Source: Gallionella sp.
GTDB lineage: Bacteria; Pseudomonadota; Gammaproteobacteria; Burkholderiales; Gallionellaceae
Reading direction: 5' to 3'
Assembly: GCA_024654105.1 (NCBI GenBank)
Contig: JANLID010000151.1
Location: 1 to 9,774, forward strand
DNA: 9,774 nt
Shown: positions 1 through 6,115 of the stretch, piece after piece
Position numbering within the stretch: the stretch's first letter is position 1
How the letters are laid out: each line of letters opens with the position of its first letter
Notes under the pieces: model-generated
What the model was told of the DNA's origin: nothing
Databases searched by the model: none
Seen by the model: only the letters and a program-made list of their open reading frames with translations
Position numbers and translations under genes: made by a program

Positions 1-1
1 G

Positions 2-1162
2 CTCGGGCACAACACCGGCGACCTCCTGCTGGTGGAGGCGGCGCACCGCGTCAGCAACTGTGTGCGCGAGGCCGACACGGTGGCGCGCCTGGGTGGGGAC
101 GAGTTCATCGTCATCCTGTCAGAGCTGGATGACGCCAGCAGTATTGAACGGGTAGCCGAGAATATCCTGCACAAACTGGCCGAGCCCTTCCTGTTGGCTG
201 ATGAAACAGTTTACGTGTCGGCAAGCATCGGCATCACGCTGTATCCCGATGACGCCACCGGGGCCGGAGACCTGCTCAAAAACGCCGACCAGGCGATGTA
301 TGTGGCCAAGAACGCGGGGCGCAATCGCTTGAGTTACTTTACCCCCACGCTGGAGCAAGACGCACAAAACCGGCTATATCTGCTCAACGACCTGCGCGGC
401 GCGCTGGCCGGCAACCAGTTCCGGGTCTATTACCAGCCCATCGTGAATCTGGTCACCGGGCGCATTGACAAGGCGGAAGCGCTGATCCGCTGGCAGCATC
501 CGGGGCGCGGCATGGTCAGCCCGATGCAATTCATTCCGCTGGCCGAAGAAACCGGATTGATCGTCGAAATCGGCAACTGGGTGTTCAGGGAGGCGGCGCA
601 ACAGGTCAAGCGCTGGCGGGCGCTGCATGACCCCATGTTCCAGATCGGCGTGAACAAATCACCCATGCAGTTCCGCCAATCCGGCTCTGCCCAGACATGG
701 CTCGACTACTTGCGGGAACTCGGCCTGCCCGGGCAAAGCATCACCATCGAGATTACCGAAGGGCTGCTGCTGGATGCCGATTCCGGCGTAATGGACAAAC
801 TGCTCGAATTCCGCGATGCGGGCATGCAGGTTTCAATCGATGATTTCGGCACCGGTTATTCATCGCTGTCCTATCTGAAGAAATTCGACATCGACTATCT
901 GAAGATCGACCAGTCATTCGTGCGCGATATGGTGGCCGATTCCAACGACAGGGCGTTATCCGAAGCCATCATCGTGATGGCGCACAAGCTCGGATTGAAA
1001 GTCGTTGCCGAGGGCGTGGAGACGGAAGCACAGCGCAAGCTGCTGTCCGATGCAGGCTGCGACTATGCGCAAGGATACCTGTTCTCCAGGCCGGTACCGG
1101 CCGAGGAGTTTGAGGCGTTGTTGCAAAGCAACCAGTCGATCAAACCTGAAGGCTGCGCCTGA
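2..1162 (+). CDS. GGDEF-EAL c-di-GMP turnover protein (5' end missing)
   Basis: The protein makes and/or breaks cyclic di-GMP. The reading frame is open to the left edge (LGHNTGDLLLVEAAHRV precedes the first Met at 32), so the N-terminal sensor part and the start of GGDEF lie outside the window. Numbering from that Met, GGDEF is at residues 21-25 (bases 92-106). An RxxD inhibitory I-site (READ, 12-15) lies five residues before it, so the cyclase half looks active and product-inhibited. The EAL domain covers about 115-370 and keeps its known metal and catalytic motifs: EALIRW (149-154), N208, EITE (240-243), DDFGTGYS (270-277), K291 and AEGVE (326-330), ending in GYLFSRP. Phosphodiesterase activity is therefore expected. 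The gene ends in TGA and converges on the nnrS-like gene 39 bp away. No terminator is obvious between them. Which activity dominates cannot be told from sequence. Confidence 0.95.
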   Translation, partial: LGHNTGDLLLVEAAHRVSNCVREADTVARLGGDEFIVILSELDDASSIERVAENILHKLAEPFLLADETVYVSASIGITLYPDDATGAGDLLKNADQAMYVAKNAGRNRLSYFTPTLEQDAQNRLYLLNDLRGALAGNQFRVYYQPIVNLVTGRIDKAEALIRWQHPGRGMVSPMQFIPLAEETGLIVEIGNWVFREAAQQVKRWRALHDPMFQIGVNKSPMQFRQSGSAQTWLDYLRELGLPGQSITIEITEGLLLDADSGVMDKLLEFRDAGMQVSIDDFGTGYSSLSYLKKFDIDYLKIDQSFVRDMVADSNDRALSEAIIVMAHKLGLKVVAEGVETEAQRKLLSDAGCDYAQGYLFSRPVPAEEFEALLQSNQSIKPEGCA

Positions 1163-1201
1163 TTCTGAAAAGGCAGCTATCCGGGCAAGACGAATTCATG
1201 G

Positions 1202-2431
1202 TTAACCGGGCTTCCCGTCTGCGCGCGGTTTCCAGTAAACCGGCAAATAGCGTGCTCCCCACGGCACAAAACAGGCAAGCCAGACCGCAGCAGCCGCGAA
1301 ATACAGCCAGTGCATGCTTTGCACGGGCAGCATGTCCGCCAGCACGCGCAGCACGGCTGCCAGCTGGATTCCGCCAAACATCAATCTGATCGGGGTATCC
1401 ACCCGCATGGGCAGGCCGGAATGTCCCAGCGTGACGCGCGTACCCATGCCGATCAGCAAGGTTGCAAAGCAGCCGACCGTCAGGGCGTGCAGCGGCGCCA
1501 TTCCCCAGATGAACGCCGTGCCGCCGCTCAGAAACAGCACCATACTTTGCGCGCCGGACAGCAGCATGGCAATGCCCAGCCAGGCGAAACCGATGTGCAG
1601 TATGCCAAGCATCGGAACGCCCAAACTGCGGCGCAACCCCCAGGCATAAGTCAGATAAAGCGCCGCAAATGCCAATGGCAGGTCGCACAGCCACAGCCAG
1701 GCAGCGGCAGCGGCAAGTTGCAGCAGGCCATGCGTCACGCCGGCTGCCAACATCACCCACCACGCCCAGTAAGGGCGAGCCACGAGATGTTGCGGTAATG
1801 CCGTGCTGGTGAAAAACGGGATCATGCGGTGCGCGACACTGGCGAATACCGGCAGCAGAAAAAACCACAGTCCACCCTGGATGGCAAAGCTCAGCCATGC
1901 CCCGTTGTCGTTCCACAACCAGACGGCGTAGGCGGCAAGGCTGCACCAGCCCATGCCCAGCGCGATGAAAATGATTTGCGGATGGCGCTTGTCCGGGTGC
2001 CGCGCGTCGAGCAATACGCGCAGCAGCGCATACAACGCCGCACCCCACCCGGCCAGCACAAGCAGGACGGACACCAACAGCACGCTGCGGCCAGCCAGCA
2101 GCCCCGCATAAAACCCGACGTTTCCCAGCATGAGCAGCACAAAGGCGGGCACATAACGCCGCGCCGGGATTTCCTTGTCGTTCATCCAGCGCGGATAGGT
2201 AGTCATCAGGAAGCCGAAAATGAAGAACGGAAACAGGCCGTAGATCATCAGGTAAGCGTGCACCGCGCCGGGCGCGGCAGGCCAGTCCACAGCGTGACCG
2301 GCCACGCCGTAACGCGTCACTATTTCAACCAGCAGCCACAGCATCACGGCGATGGATTGCAGCGCGCCGCCCAGGAACATGACGCGGTGGGGAGCGGAGG
2401 TGAAGATATGCCACTGTTCGGTAATTGTCAT
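1202..2431 (-). CDS. nnrS: NnrS-family multi-pass membrane protein
   Basis: 409-residue, very hydrophobic inner-membrane protein of the NnrS family. Founding members are haem- and copper-containing proteins controlled with nitrite/NO reduction, and they protect against nitrosative stress. Family hallmarks visible here are an N-terminal SAPHRVMFLGG block (H15), VHAYLMIYGLFPFFIFGF with H58 and then TTYPRW, VAHRMIPFFT (H201), LHIGFAWLG (H279) and the C-terminal block LHALTVGCFATLLIGMGTRVTLGHSG (H315, H337). About twelve hydrophobic segments run through residues 20-395, and the length is normal for the family. The ATG is preceded by a weak AAGA ribosome site. The gene starts 24 bp after the stop of the radical SAM gene on the same strand, so the two are probably one transcript. 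The family call is firm; the NO-stress role is inferred from the family. No nitrite or NO reductase gene is in the window. Confidence 0.87.
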   Translation of the reverse strand: MTITEQWHIFTSAPHRVMFLGGALQSIAVMLWLLVEIVTRYGVAGHAVDWPAAPGAVHAYLMIYGLFPFFIFGFLMTTYPRWMNDKEIPARRYVPAFVLLMLGNVGFYAGLLAGRSVLLVSVLLVLAGWGAALYALLRVLLDARHPDKRHPQIIFIALGMGWCSLAAYAVWLWNDNGAWLSFAIQGGLWFFLLPVFASVAHRMIPFFTSTALPQHLVARPYWAWWVMLAAGVTHGLLQLAAAAAWLWLCDLPLAFAALYLTYAWGLRRSLGVPMLGILHIGFAWLGIAMLLSGAQSMVLFLSGGTAFIWGMAPLHALTVGCFATLLIGMGTRVTLGHSGLPMRVDTPIRLMFGGIQLAAVLRVLADMLPVQSMHWLYFAAAAVWLACFVPWGARYLPVYWKPRADGKPG

Positions 2432-2455
2432 CGTCTTAAATACATGGATTATTTT

Positions 2456-3331
2456 CTATGGGCTGATGGTGACCGGCAAACCCAGCTTGCCGATACGTCC
2501 GGCAAAAGCTTGCAGGTTTTCCAACGGCAGGTTCGACAGACGCGGCGCTTCCGCTTGCAGCGAGGGGCGGGCCAGGCCATAGAGCAGCACGCCTTGCAGT
2601 TTGTGTCCATCGCGCAACAACGCCGAAACAAACTCAAGGTAGTCGTCCTCATCCTGCCTTGACGGCGGCTTGCCGTCCAGCGCAAACCAGCAGGTTTGCA
2701 GCCAGGCCGGACATAGCGCAATGGCCGTCACGAGGTTGTCGCGCACCTTGGCCATGCTGGTACTGGTGTCGTTGATGAGCCGCATCCCGGCTTCGCTGGC
2801 GCGATCCAGCTTGAACCACACTTCGCCGTTGAGCCGCGCCATGGCGCGCAGGCCTTGCTGGACTTCACCGCGATATAACAGGCTACCGTTGGTAATCAGC
2901 ACGGTCTTCACCGTATCGGGCAAGCCCACTTCACTGCGCACGCGCCCGATGAGTTCGATGACCTGGGCAAATTCGGCGGCGCTGGTTGGCTCGCCGTTGC
3001 CGGACAATGCGATGTCGTTAATGCGCCGCATGCCTTCCGGAACGCGGCTTTGCATGAAATCGCCGTGCAGCAGCTCGTCGAGGAAACCGCGCAGTTCTTT
3101 TTCCAGAAGCGCCAGGTCAACCGGCGGCGCGCTGCCGCGCGTTAAATCGGGAACCTGGCAGTAGATACAGCGCCAGTTGCAGGCGTTGTTTGGATTGAGA
3201 TTGATGCCGGCCGAGACGCCGCCGGCGCGGCGCGACACCACCGGGTAGACGTAGCGCAACGCCGCGCTGCCGCGATCGTGATCGGTGACGCTGAGGTTTG
3301 TTGCGTTCAAGAATGCCTCTAAAAATTGCAC
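2456..3331 (-). CDS. Radical SAM protein, COG0731-like
   Basis: 291-residue radical SAM enzyme. The 4Fe-4S site CxxxCxxC is at C51, C55 and C58 (NACNWRCIYCQVP), and a SAM-binding block SGNGEPT is at 110-116, followed by TVLITNGSLL (143-152). The order and wording of these motifs resemble the COG0731 group, which includes archaeal wyosine-synthesis TYW1 relatives and many bacterial proteins of unknown function. The substrate cannot be named. It is probably co-transcribed with the nnrS-like gene 24 bp downstream. The start is uncertain. The GTG at 3329-3331 lies inside a REP-like repeat and has no Shine-Dalgarno sequence. A TTG at 3308-3310 (residue 8) has AGAGG five bases upstream and may be the true start, which would shorten the protein by seven residues. 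Confidence 0.85.
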   Translation of the reverse strand: MQFLEAFLNATNLSVTDHDRGSAALRYVYPVVSRRAGGVSAGINLNPNNACNWRCIYCQVPDLTRGSAPPVDLALLEKELRGFLDELLHGDFMQSRVPEGMRRINDIALSGNGEPTSAAEFAQVIELIGRVRSEVGLPDTVKTVLITNGSLLYRGEVQQGLRAMARLNGEVWFKLDRASEAGMRLINDTSTSMAKVRDNLVTAIALCPAWLQTCWFALDGKPPSRQDEDDYLEFVSALLRDGHKLQGVLLYGLARPSLQAEAPRLSNLPLENLQAFAGRIGKLGLPVTISP

Positions 3332-3426
3332 TTCGACAGGCTCAGTGCGAACGGTCTTTATTGTAAAAAGTGTGTTATCCGTTCGTGCTGAGCCTGTCGA
3401 AGCACGGACGGATAATTTTTAGAGGC
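3315..3426. repeat. Facing pair of REP-like elements, long inverted repeat
   Basis: The inverted repeat fills the gap between nlpD and the radical SAM gene. The outer arms are a perfect 13-bp pair, GCCTCTAAAAATT (3315-3327) and its complement (3414-3426). The inner arms each hold the core TTCGACAGGCTCA (3332-3344 on plus; its complement at 3387-3399) plus GAACGG at the loop side. Each inner arm can itself fold: GCAC and GTGC flank the core on the left, while the right arm has these swapped, so pairing is kept. From memory, this core belongs to a very widespread dispersed repeat in proteobacteria that is often mistranslated as RQAQHER or FDRLSTNG. The right arm has about eight extra bases. The repeat reaches into the first codons of the radical SAM gene. 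Confidence 0.85.
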
Positions 3427-3430
3427 TCCC

Positions 3431-4393
3431 TCAAGACTTGCCGAACGGCAGATATTTCGCCGGGTCAACCGGCTTGCCGAAACGCCGCACTTCGAAATGC
3501 AGCTTGACCTGGTCGGCATCGGTGTTGCCCATCTCGGCAATCTTCTGCCCGCGCGTGACGCTCTGCCCTTCCTTCACCAGCACCTGATCGTTGTGCGCGT
3601 AGGCGCTGAGATAGGTCTTGTTGTGCTTGATGATGACCAGCTTGCCATAGCCGCGCAGCCCGCTGCCGCTGTACACCACCTTGCCGGGCGCGCTGGCGGT
3701 AATCGGCTGGCCGAGCTTGCCGGCAATATCGATGCCCTTGTTGTTGGCCGATTCGGAAAACCCGGCAACCAGTTTACCCTGTGCGGGCAGGCTCCATTCC
3801 AGCGTTTCATCTTCGTCGTTATCGGAAGCATTTTCCGTTCTGGTTTCCGGCTTTGGCTCAGGCTTGGGCTCCGGCTTTGATTCGGGTTTTGGTTTTGGCT
3901 CCGGCTTGGGCTTGCTTTCTGCCACGATGGTTACCGGCTGCGCCAGTTGCTGAACCTTTTCAATCTGCGCCATTGCCGCATCGCTATATTCGTATTTCGC
4001 GAGCCTGGGCTGCTCCCTTACCGCCGGCTCTATCGGTTTGCTTTCAATGGCGGCCGGAGGAATGATAGGCATTGCGCCACCGGGAAACAGGCGGATCTGC
4101 TGCCCGATCTGAATCACACCGGGATCCTGGATGCCGTTCAGCTCGGCCAGTTCGTGATAGTCAAAACCATAGTTGAAAGCAATGCTGTACAGCGTATCGC
4201 CCTTTTGCACGACATGCACCTGGGGCCGCCAGTCCTTTTCACGCAAAAGTTTTTTACGGGTTTCGTCAGGTGCAGCAATACTCTTCTTTGGCGCTTCACT
4301 GCGCTCGACGACCGGCGCACGTTGTCCGCTCGAAGCGCAGCCAGCCAACACGGCCGCCATCACCAATAATGCGTAAAACTGTCTTGATTTCAT
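3431..4393 (-). CDS. nlpD: NlpD, lipoprotein activator of cell-wall amidase
   Basis: 320-residue outer-membrane lipoprotein that activates an N-acetylmuramyl-L-alanine amidase (AmiC in E. coli) at the division septum. The start chosen is the ATG at 4391-4393. It gives a clean lipoprotein signal, MKSRQFYALLVMAAVLAGC, with lipobox LAGC and lipidated Cys19; upstream in-frame Mets would bury this signal. AGGG lies about seven bases before the ATG. A LysM peptidoglycan-binding domain is at about 58-104 (HVVQKGDTLYSIA). A charged Lys-Pro-Glu linker follows (159-184), then an M23/LytM domain at about 215-316. As in E. coli NlpD, the peptidase site is degenerate: NKGIDIAG replaces the metal His, and KLHFE lacks the first His of HxH. 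It is therefore an activator, not an enzyme. The start overlaps the pcm stop by four bases (ATGA). The rpoS gene normally found downstream is absent. Confidence 0.95.
   Translation of the reverse strand: MKSRQFYALLVMAAVLAGCASSGQRAPVVERSEAPKKSIAAPDETRKKLLREKDWRPQVHVVQKGDTLYSIAFNYGFDYHELAELNGIQDPGVIQIGQQIRLFPGGAMPIIPPAAIESKPIEPAVREQPRLAKYEYSDAAMAQIEKVQQLAQPVTIVAESKPKPEPKPKPESKPEPKPEPKPETRTENASDNDEDETLEWSLPAQGKLVAGFSESANNKGIDIAGKLGQPITASAPGKVVYSGSGLRGYGKLVIIKHNKTYLSAYAHNDQVLVKEGQSVTRGQKIAEMGNTDADQVKLHFEVRRFGKPVDPAKYLPFGKS
3842..3913 (-). repeat. Lys-Pro-Glu low-complexity repeat within nlpD
   Basis: Residues 161-184 of NlpD are an irregular run of KPKPE/KPEPE-like units, encoded by a repetitive CCNAAGCC-type tract. 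It forms a stiff, charged linker between the LysM and LytM domains. Such tracts can change length by slippage, so its length may vary between strains. Confidence 0.8.
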
Positions 4394-5043
4394 GCTTTCC
4401 CTGTCAATAGCGGTACGAATTTCACCGGTTCCAGCCGGGTCTCGCGGAATCCGCCGGCGTCGCGTTCGACCCGATGCAACCACTGTTCCTGCGTTCCTAA
4501 CGGCAGCGCCATTCTACCACCGACCGCAAGTTGCTCGCGCAGCACTCCCGGTAGTGTGGGTGCGGCAGCGGCCATGATAATACCGTCAAACGGCGCAGCC
4601 TCGGGCAACCCGATGCCGCCATCAGCATGGCGCGCACTGACATTGCGCAGTTTCATGTCACGCAGTTGCCGTCTGGCGCGTTCATACAAAGGCTGAACGC
4701 GTTCCACGGTGTAAACTTCTTTTGCCACCTGTGCCAGCACCGCCGCCTGGTAGCCGCAGCCGGTGCCGATTTCCAGTACGCGATTGAGGGGCTTGCCGGC
4801 ACGCAACACCTCGATCATGCGTGCCACGATGTAAGGACGGGAAATGGTCTGGTTGAAATTGATCGGCAGCGATACGTCATCGTAAGCACGACTCGCCAAC
4901 GCTTCATCGACAAACAAATGGCGCGGCACTTCGAACATTGCCGCCAGCACCGCTTCATCTTCGATACCCTGCTCGCGCAGCCGCTCGATCATGCGCAAAC
5001 GGGTGCGTTGCGAGGTCATGCCGATACCGTTACGCGTATTCAT
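4390..5043 (-). CDS. pcm: Protein-L-isoaspartate O-methyltransferase
   Basis: 217-residue cytosolic enzyme that uses S-adenosylmethionine to methylate isoaspartyl residues in age-damaged proteins, starting their repair. Family motifs are NQTISRPYIVARM (64-76), which recognises the isoaspartyl substrate in known structures, the SAM-binding loop VLEIGTGCGYQ (89-99), YTVER (111-115), and the later motif PFDGIIMAAAAP (151-162). The length matches bacterial Pcm. Small departures from the usual consensus are Asn for Gly before QTIS and Cys in the glycine loop; neither should abolish activity. The ATG overlaps the surE stop by four bases (ATGA), and the stop overlaps the nlpD start the same way, so the three genes are translationally coupled. 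A second in-frame Met at residue 9 is possible but lacks the coupling. Confidence 0.95.
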   Translation of the reverse strand: MNTRNGIGMTSQRTRLRMIERLREQGIEDEAVLAAMFEVPRHLFVDEALASRAYDDVSLPINFNQTISRPYIVARMIEVLRAGKPLNRVLEIGTGCGYQAAVLAQVAKEVYTVERVQPLYERARRQLRDMKLRNVSARHADGGIGLPEAAPFDGIIMAAAAPTLPGVLREQLAVGGRMALPLGTQEQWLHRVERDAGGFRETRLEPVKFVPLLTGKA

Positions 5044-5783
5044 TGCCCGAGCCAGCCGCGCACCGCATCGAGCTGGTTATATTGGGTAAGATCGATTTGC
5101 AGCGGCGTAAGCGAGGCGCGCTGCTGCGCCAGCGCATGAAAATCCGTGCCCTCGCCGGCATCCTGCGCCTTGCCCGCCGCACCGACCCAGTACACCGTTT
5201 CACCGTGCGGGTTGCTGGCTTTCACCACCGGCTCGGCCTTGTGCCGTTTGCCGAGGCGCGTCACCTCGATGCCCTGCAACTGGCCATACGGCACATCCGG
5301 CACGTTCACGTTAAGCAGCCAGGGATGGCTGTGCGTCTGTCCGGCAAAGCGCTGCACCAATTCGGCGGCGACCCTGGCGGCCGTCTCGTAATAGGCAAGT
5401 TCCTTGCCTACCAGCGAAATCGCGATAGAGGGGATACCGAGCAGAAACCCTTCGGTTGCTGCCGCGACCGTGCCGGAATAAATCGTATCGTCGCCCATAT
5501 TGGCGCCGGCATTGATGCCGGACACCACCATGTCAGGCTGCTGGTCCAGCATCCCGGTAACGGCGAGATGCACGCAATCGGTCGGCGTGCCGTTGACGTA
5601 GTAAAAGCCATTGGCAGCGCGGCTCAGCTTGAGCGGGCGATCCAGCGTCAGGGAATTGCTAGCGCCGCTGCGATCCCGTTCGGGTGCAACCACAGTTACG
5701 TCGGCGACTCGGGCAAGATGCTCGGCAAGACAGGACAGGCCGGGTGCAAAATAGCCGTCGTCATTGCTGATCAGAATGCGCAT
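5040..5783 (-). CDS. surE: 5'/3'-nucleotidase SurE (survival protein)
   Basis: 247-residue metal-dependent phosphatase that removes phosphate from nucleoside 5'- and 3'-monophosphates (and, in E. coli, short polyphosphates), acting in the cytosol under stress. The metal site is intact: N7-D8-D9 in the N-terminal ISNDDG, S39 in DRSGASNSLT, and N91 in VVSGINAGAN. The blocks YYVNGTPTDCVHLA (61-74) and GDDTIYSGTVAAATEG (97-112) are also family signatures. Length is typical. It is the first gene of surE-pcm-nlpD and overlaps pcm by four bases. There is no Shine-Dalgarno sequence before the ATG (CTGCCTGTCG precedes it), and a consensus -10 hexamer lies only 12 bases upstream, so translation from a very short leader is possible. 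Confidence 0.96.
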   Translation of the reverse strand: MRILISNDDGYFAPGLSCLAEHLARVADVTVVAPERDRSGASNSLTLDRPLKLSRAANGFYYVNGTPTDCVHLAVTGMLDQQPDMVVSGINAGANMGDDTIYSGTVAAATEGFLLGIPSIAISLVGKELAYYETAARVAAELVQRFAGQTHSHPWLLNVNVPDVPYGQLQGIEVTRLGKRHKAEPVVKASNPHGETVYWVGAAGKAQDAGEGTDFHALAQQRASLTPLQIDLTQYNQLDAVRGWLGQ

Positions 5784-5795
5784 CGACAGGCAGAA

Positions 5796-5801
5796 ATTAT
5801 A
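5796..5801 (-). promoter_or_regulatory. Candidate -10 element for surE-pcm-nlpD
   Basis: On the minus strand this reads TATAAT, a perfect sigma-70 -10 box, 12 bases before the surE ATG. No good -35 is found at 16-18 bp spacing (AATTTG or ATTTGT). If used, the transcript would begin about 5-6 bases before the start codon. A promoter further upstream in the intergenic region is the alternative. Confidence 0.4.
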
Positions 5802-5834
5802 CTTTAAAGGCGATTGAACAAATTGAGAGCCACC

Positions 5835-5870
5835 TGGTTCGGGCGAGAAGATCCGAACCTGCGACTACTT
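5835..5870 (-). other. Degraded tRNA 3'-end-like sequence with hairpin
   Basis: On the minus strand the segment GTCGCAGGTTCGGATC, followed by CGCCCGAACCA, resembles the T-arm, acceptor strand and CCA of a tRNA. The T-stem would have one C-C mismatch and two G-U pairs, the T-loop is TTCGGAT instead of TTCRANY, and no matching acceptor 5' strand lies at tRNA distance. It is therefore at most a relic. The same bases hold a perfect 7-bp inverted repeat (GGTTCGG at 5836-5842, CCGAACC at 5853-5859, 10-base loop). There is no T-run, so it is not a standard terminator. The remaining intergenic DNA (5871-6020) shows nothing else I can name. Confidence 0.3.
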
Positions 5871-6022
5871 GCACCTCAGGCACACCAGAAAAACACCAAA
5901 CATTTAAATCTGGCGAAGGTAAATGGTACGTTACGGTCAACGCGGCAATGATGCCTAAAAAAATGATCGGCCGCAACCTGCGGCTGCATATCAGCAAAAA
6001 ACTGTGCCCCACTCCCATTACC

Positions 6023-6081
6023 AACTGTCCAATAAATCGCTTGACAGTTTGAATTATACTGTCTATCTTTATAATTAGACA
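6023..6081. promoter_or_regulatory. Cluster of alternating TGTC/GACA half-sites (operator array)
   Basis: Four half-sites of alternating direction lie just upstream of the MerR-cyclase gene: AACTGTC (6023-6029), GACAGTT (6043-6049), ACTGTCTA (6058-6065) and TAGACA (6076-6081). Neighbouring pairs form inverted repeats: a perfect 7-bp pair (13-base spacer), a 6-bp pair GACAGT/ACTGTC (9-base spacer), and a 6-bp pair TGTCTA/TAGACA (10-base spacer). The array spans the -35 and -10 positions, as operators of MerR-type and other dimeric regulators often do. Binding by the adjacent protein is inference. Confidence 0.5.
6041..6075 (+). promoter_or_regulatory. Candidate promoter of the MerR-cyclase gene
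   Basis: A perfect -35 TTGACA is at 6041-6046. At the standard 17-bp spacing lies TATCTT (6064-6069). A perfect TATAAT is at 6070-6075, but 23 bp from TTGACA. TTTGAA (6048-6053) would give that -10 a 16-bp spacer. The region is AT-rich and lies inside the half-site cluster, so the promoter is probably regulated. Which pairing is used cannot be told. Confidence 0.5.
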
Positions 6082-6102
6082 CTCTAAAATGGACGGTCAA
6101 AC

Positions 6103-6111
6103 AAGGTGATC
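6103..6111 (+). promoter_or_regulatory. Strong ribosome binding site of the cyclase gene
   Basis: AAGGTGATC lies four bases before the ATG at 6116 and matches the extended anti-Shine-Dalgarno complement (AGGAGGTGATC). It fixes the start codon. Confidence 0.7.
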
Positions 6112-6115
6112 TGCC

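Noticed and set aside
1140..2048. Long minus-strand frame (302 codons) inside the nnrS-like gene
   Set aside because: Arg/Ala/Gly-rich shadow of the GC-rich NnrS coding frame, which has clear family motifs.
1829..2662. Plus-strand frame of 277 codons antisense to nnrS and the radical SAM gene
   Set aside because: Gln/His/Arg-rich composition typical of antisense to GC-rich DNA, spans two real genes, and has no domain.
3842..3913. Repetitive tract as a possible CRISPR or intergenic repeat array
   Set aside because: It is in frame inside nlpD and encodes a Lys-Pro-Glu linker.
4394..4483. Thirty extra in-frame codons upstream of nlpD
   Set aside because: They would place an Arg-rich segment before the lipoprotein signal and overlap pcm. 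The ATG at 4391-4393 has the ATGA coupling and a clean signal peptide.
5797..6024. Minus-strand 75-codon frame with a hydrophobic stretch upstream of surE
   Set aside because: It begins with TTG without a ribosome site, covers the surE -10 and the tRNA-like segment, and matches no family I recognise.
6055..6060. TATACT as the -10 partner of TTGACA at 6041
   Set aside because: The spacer would be only 8 bp.
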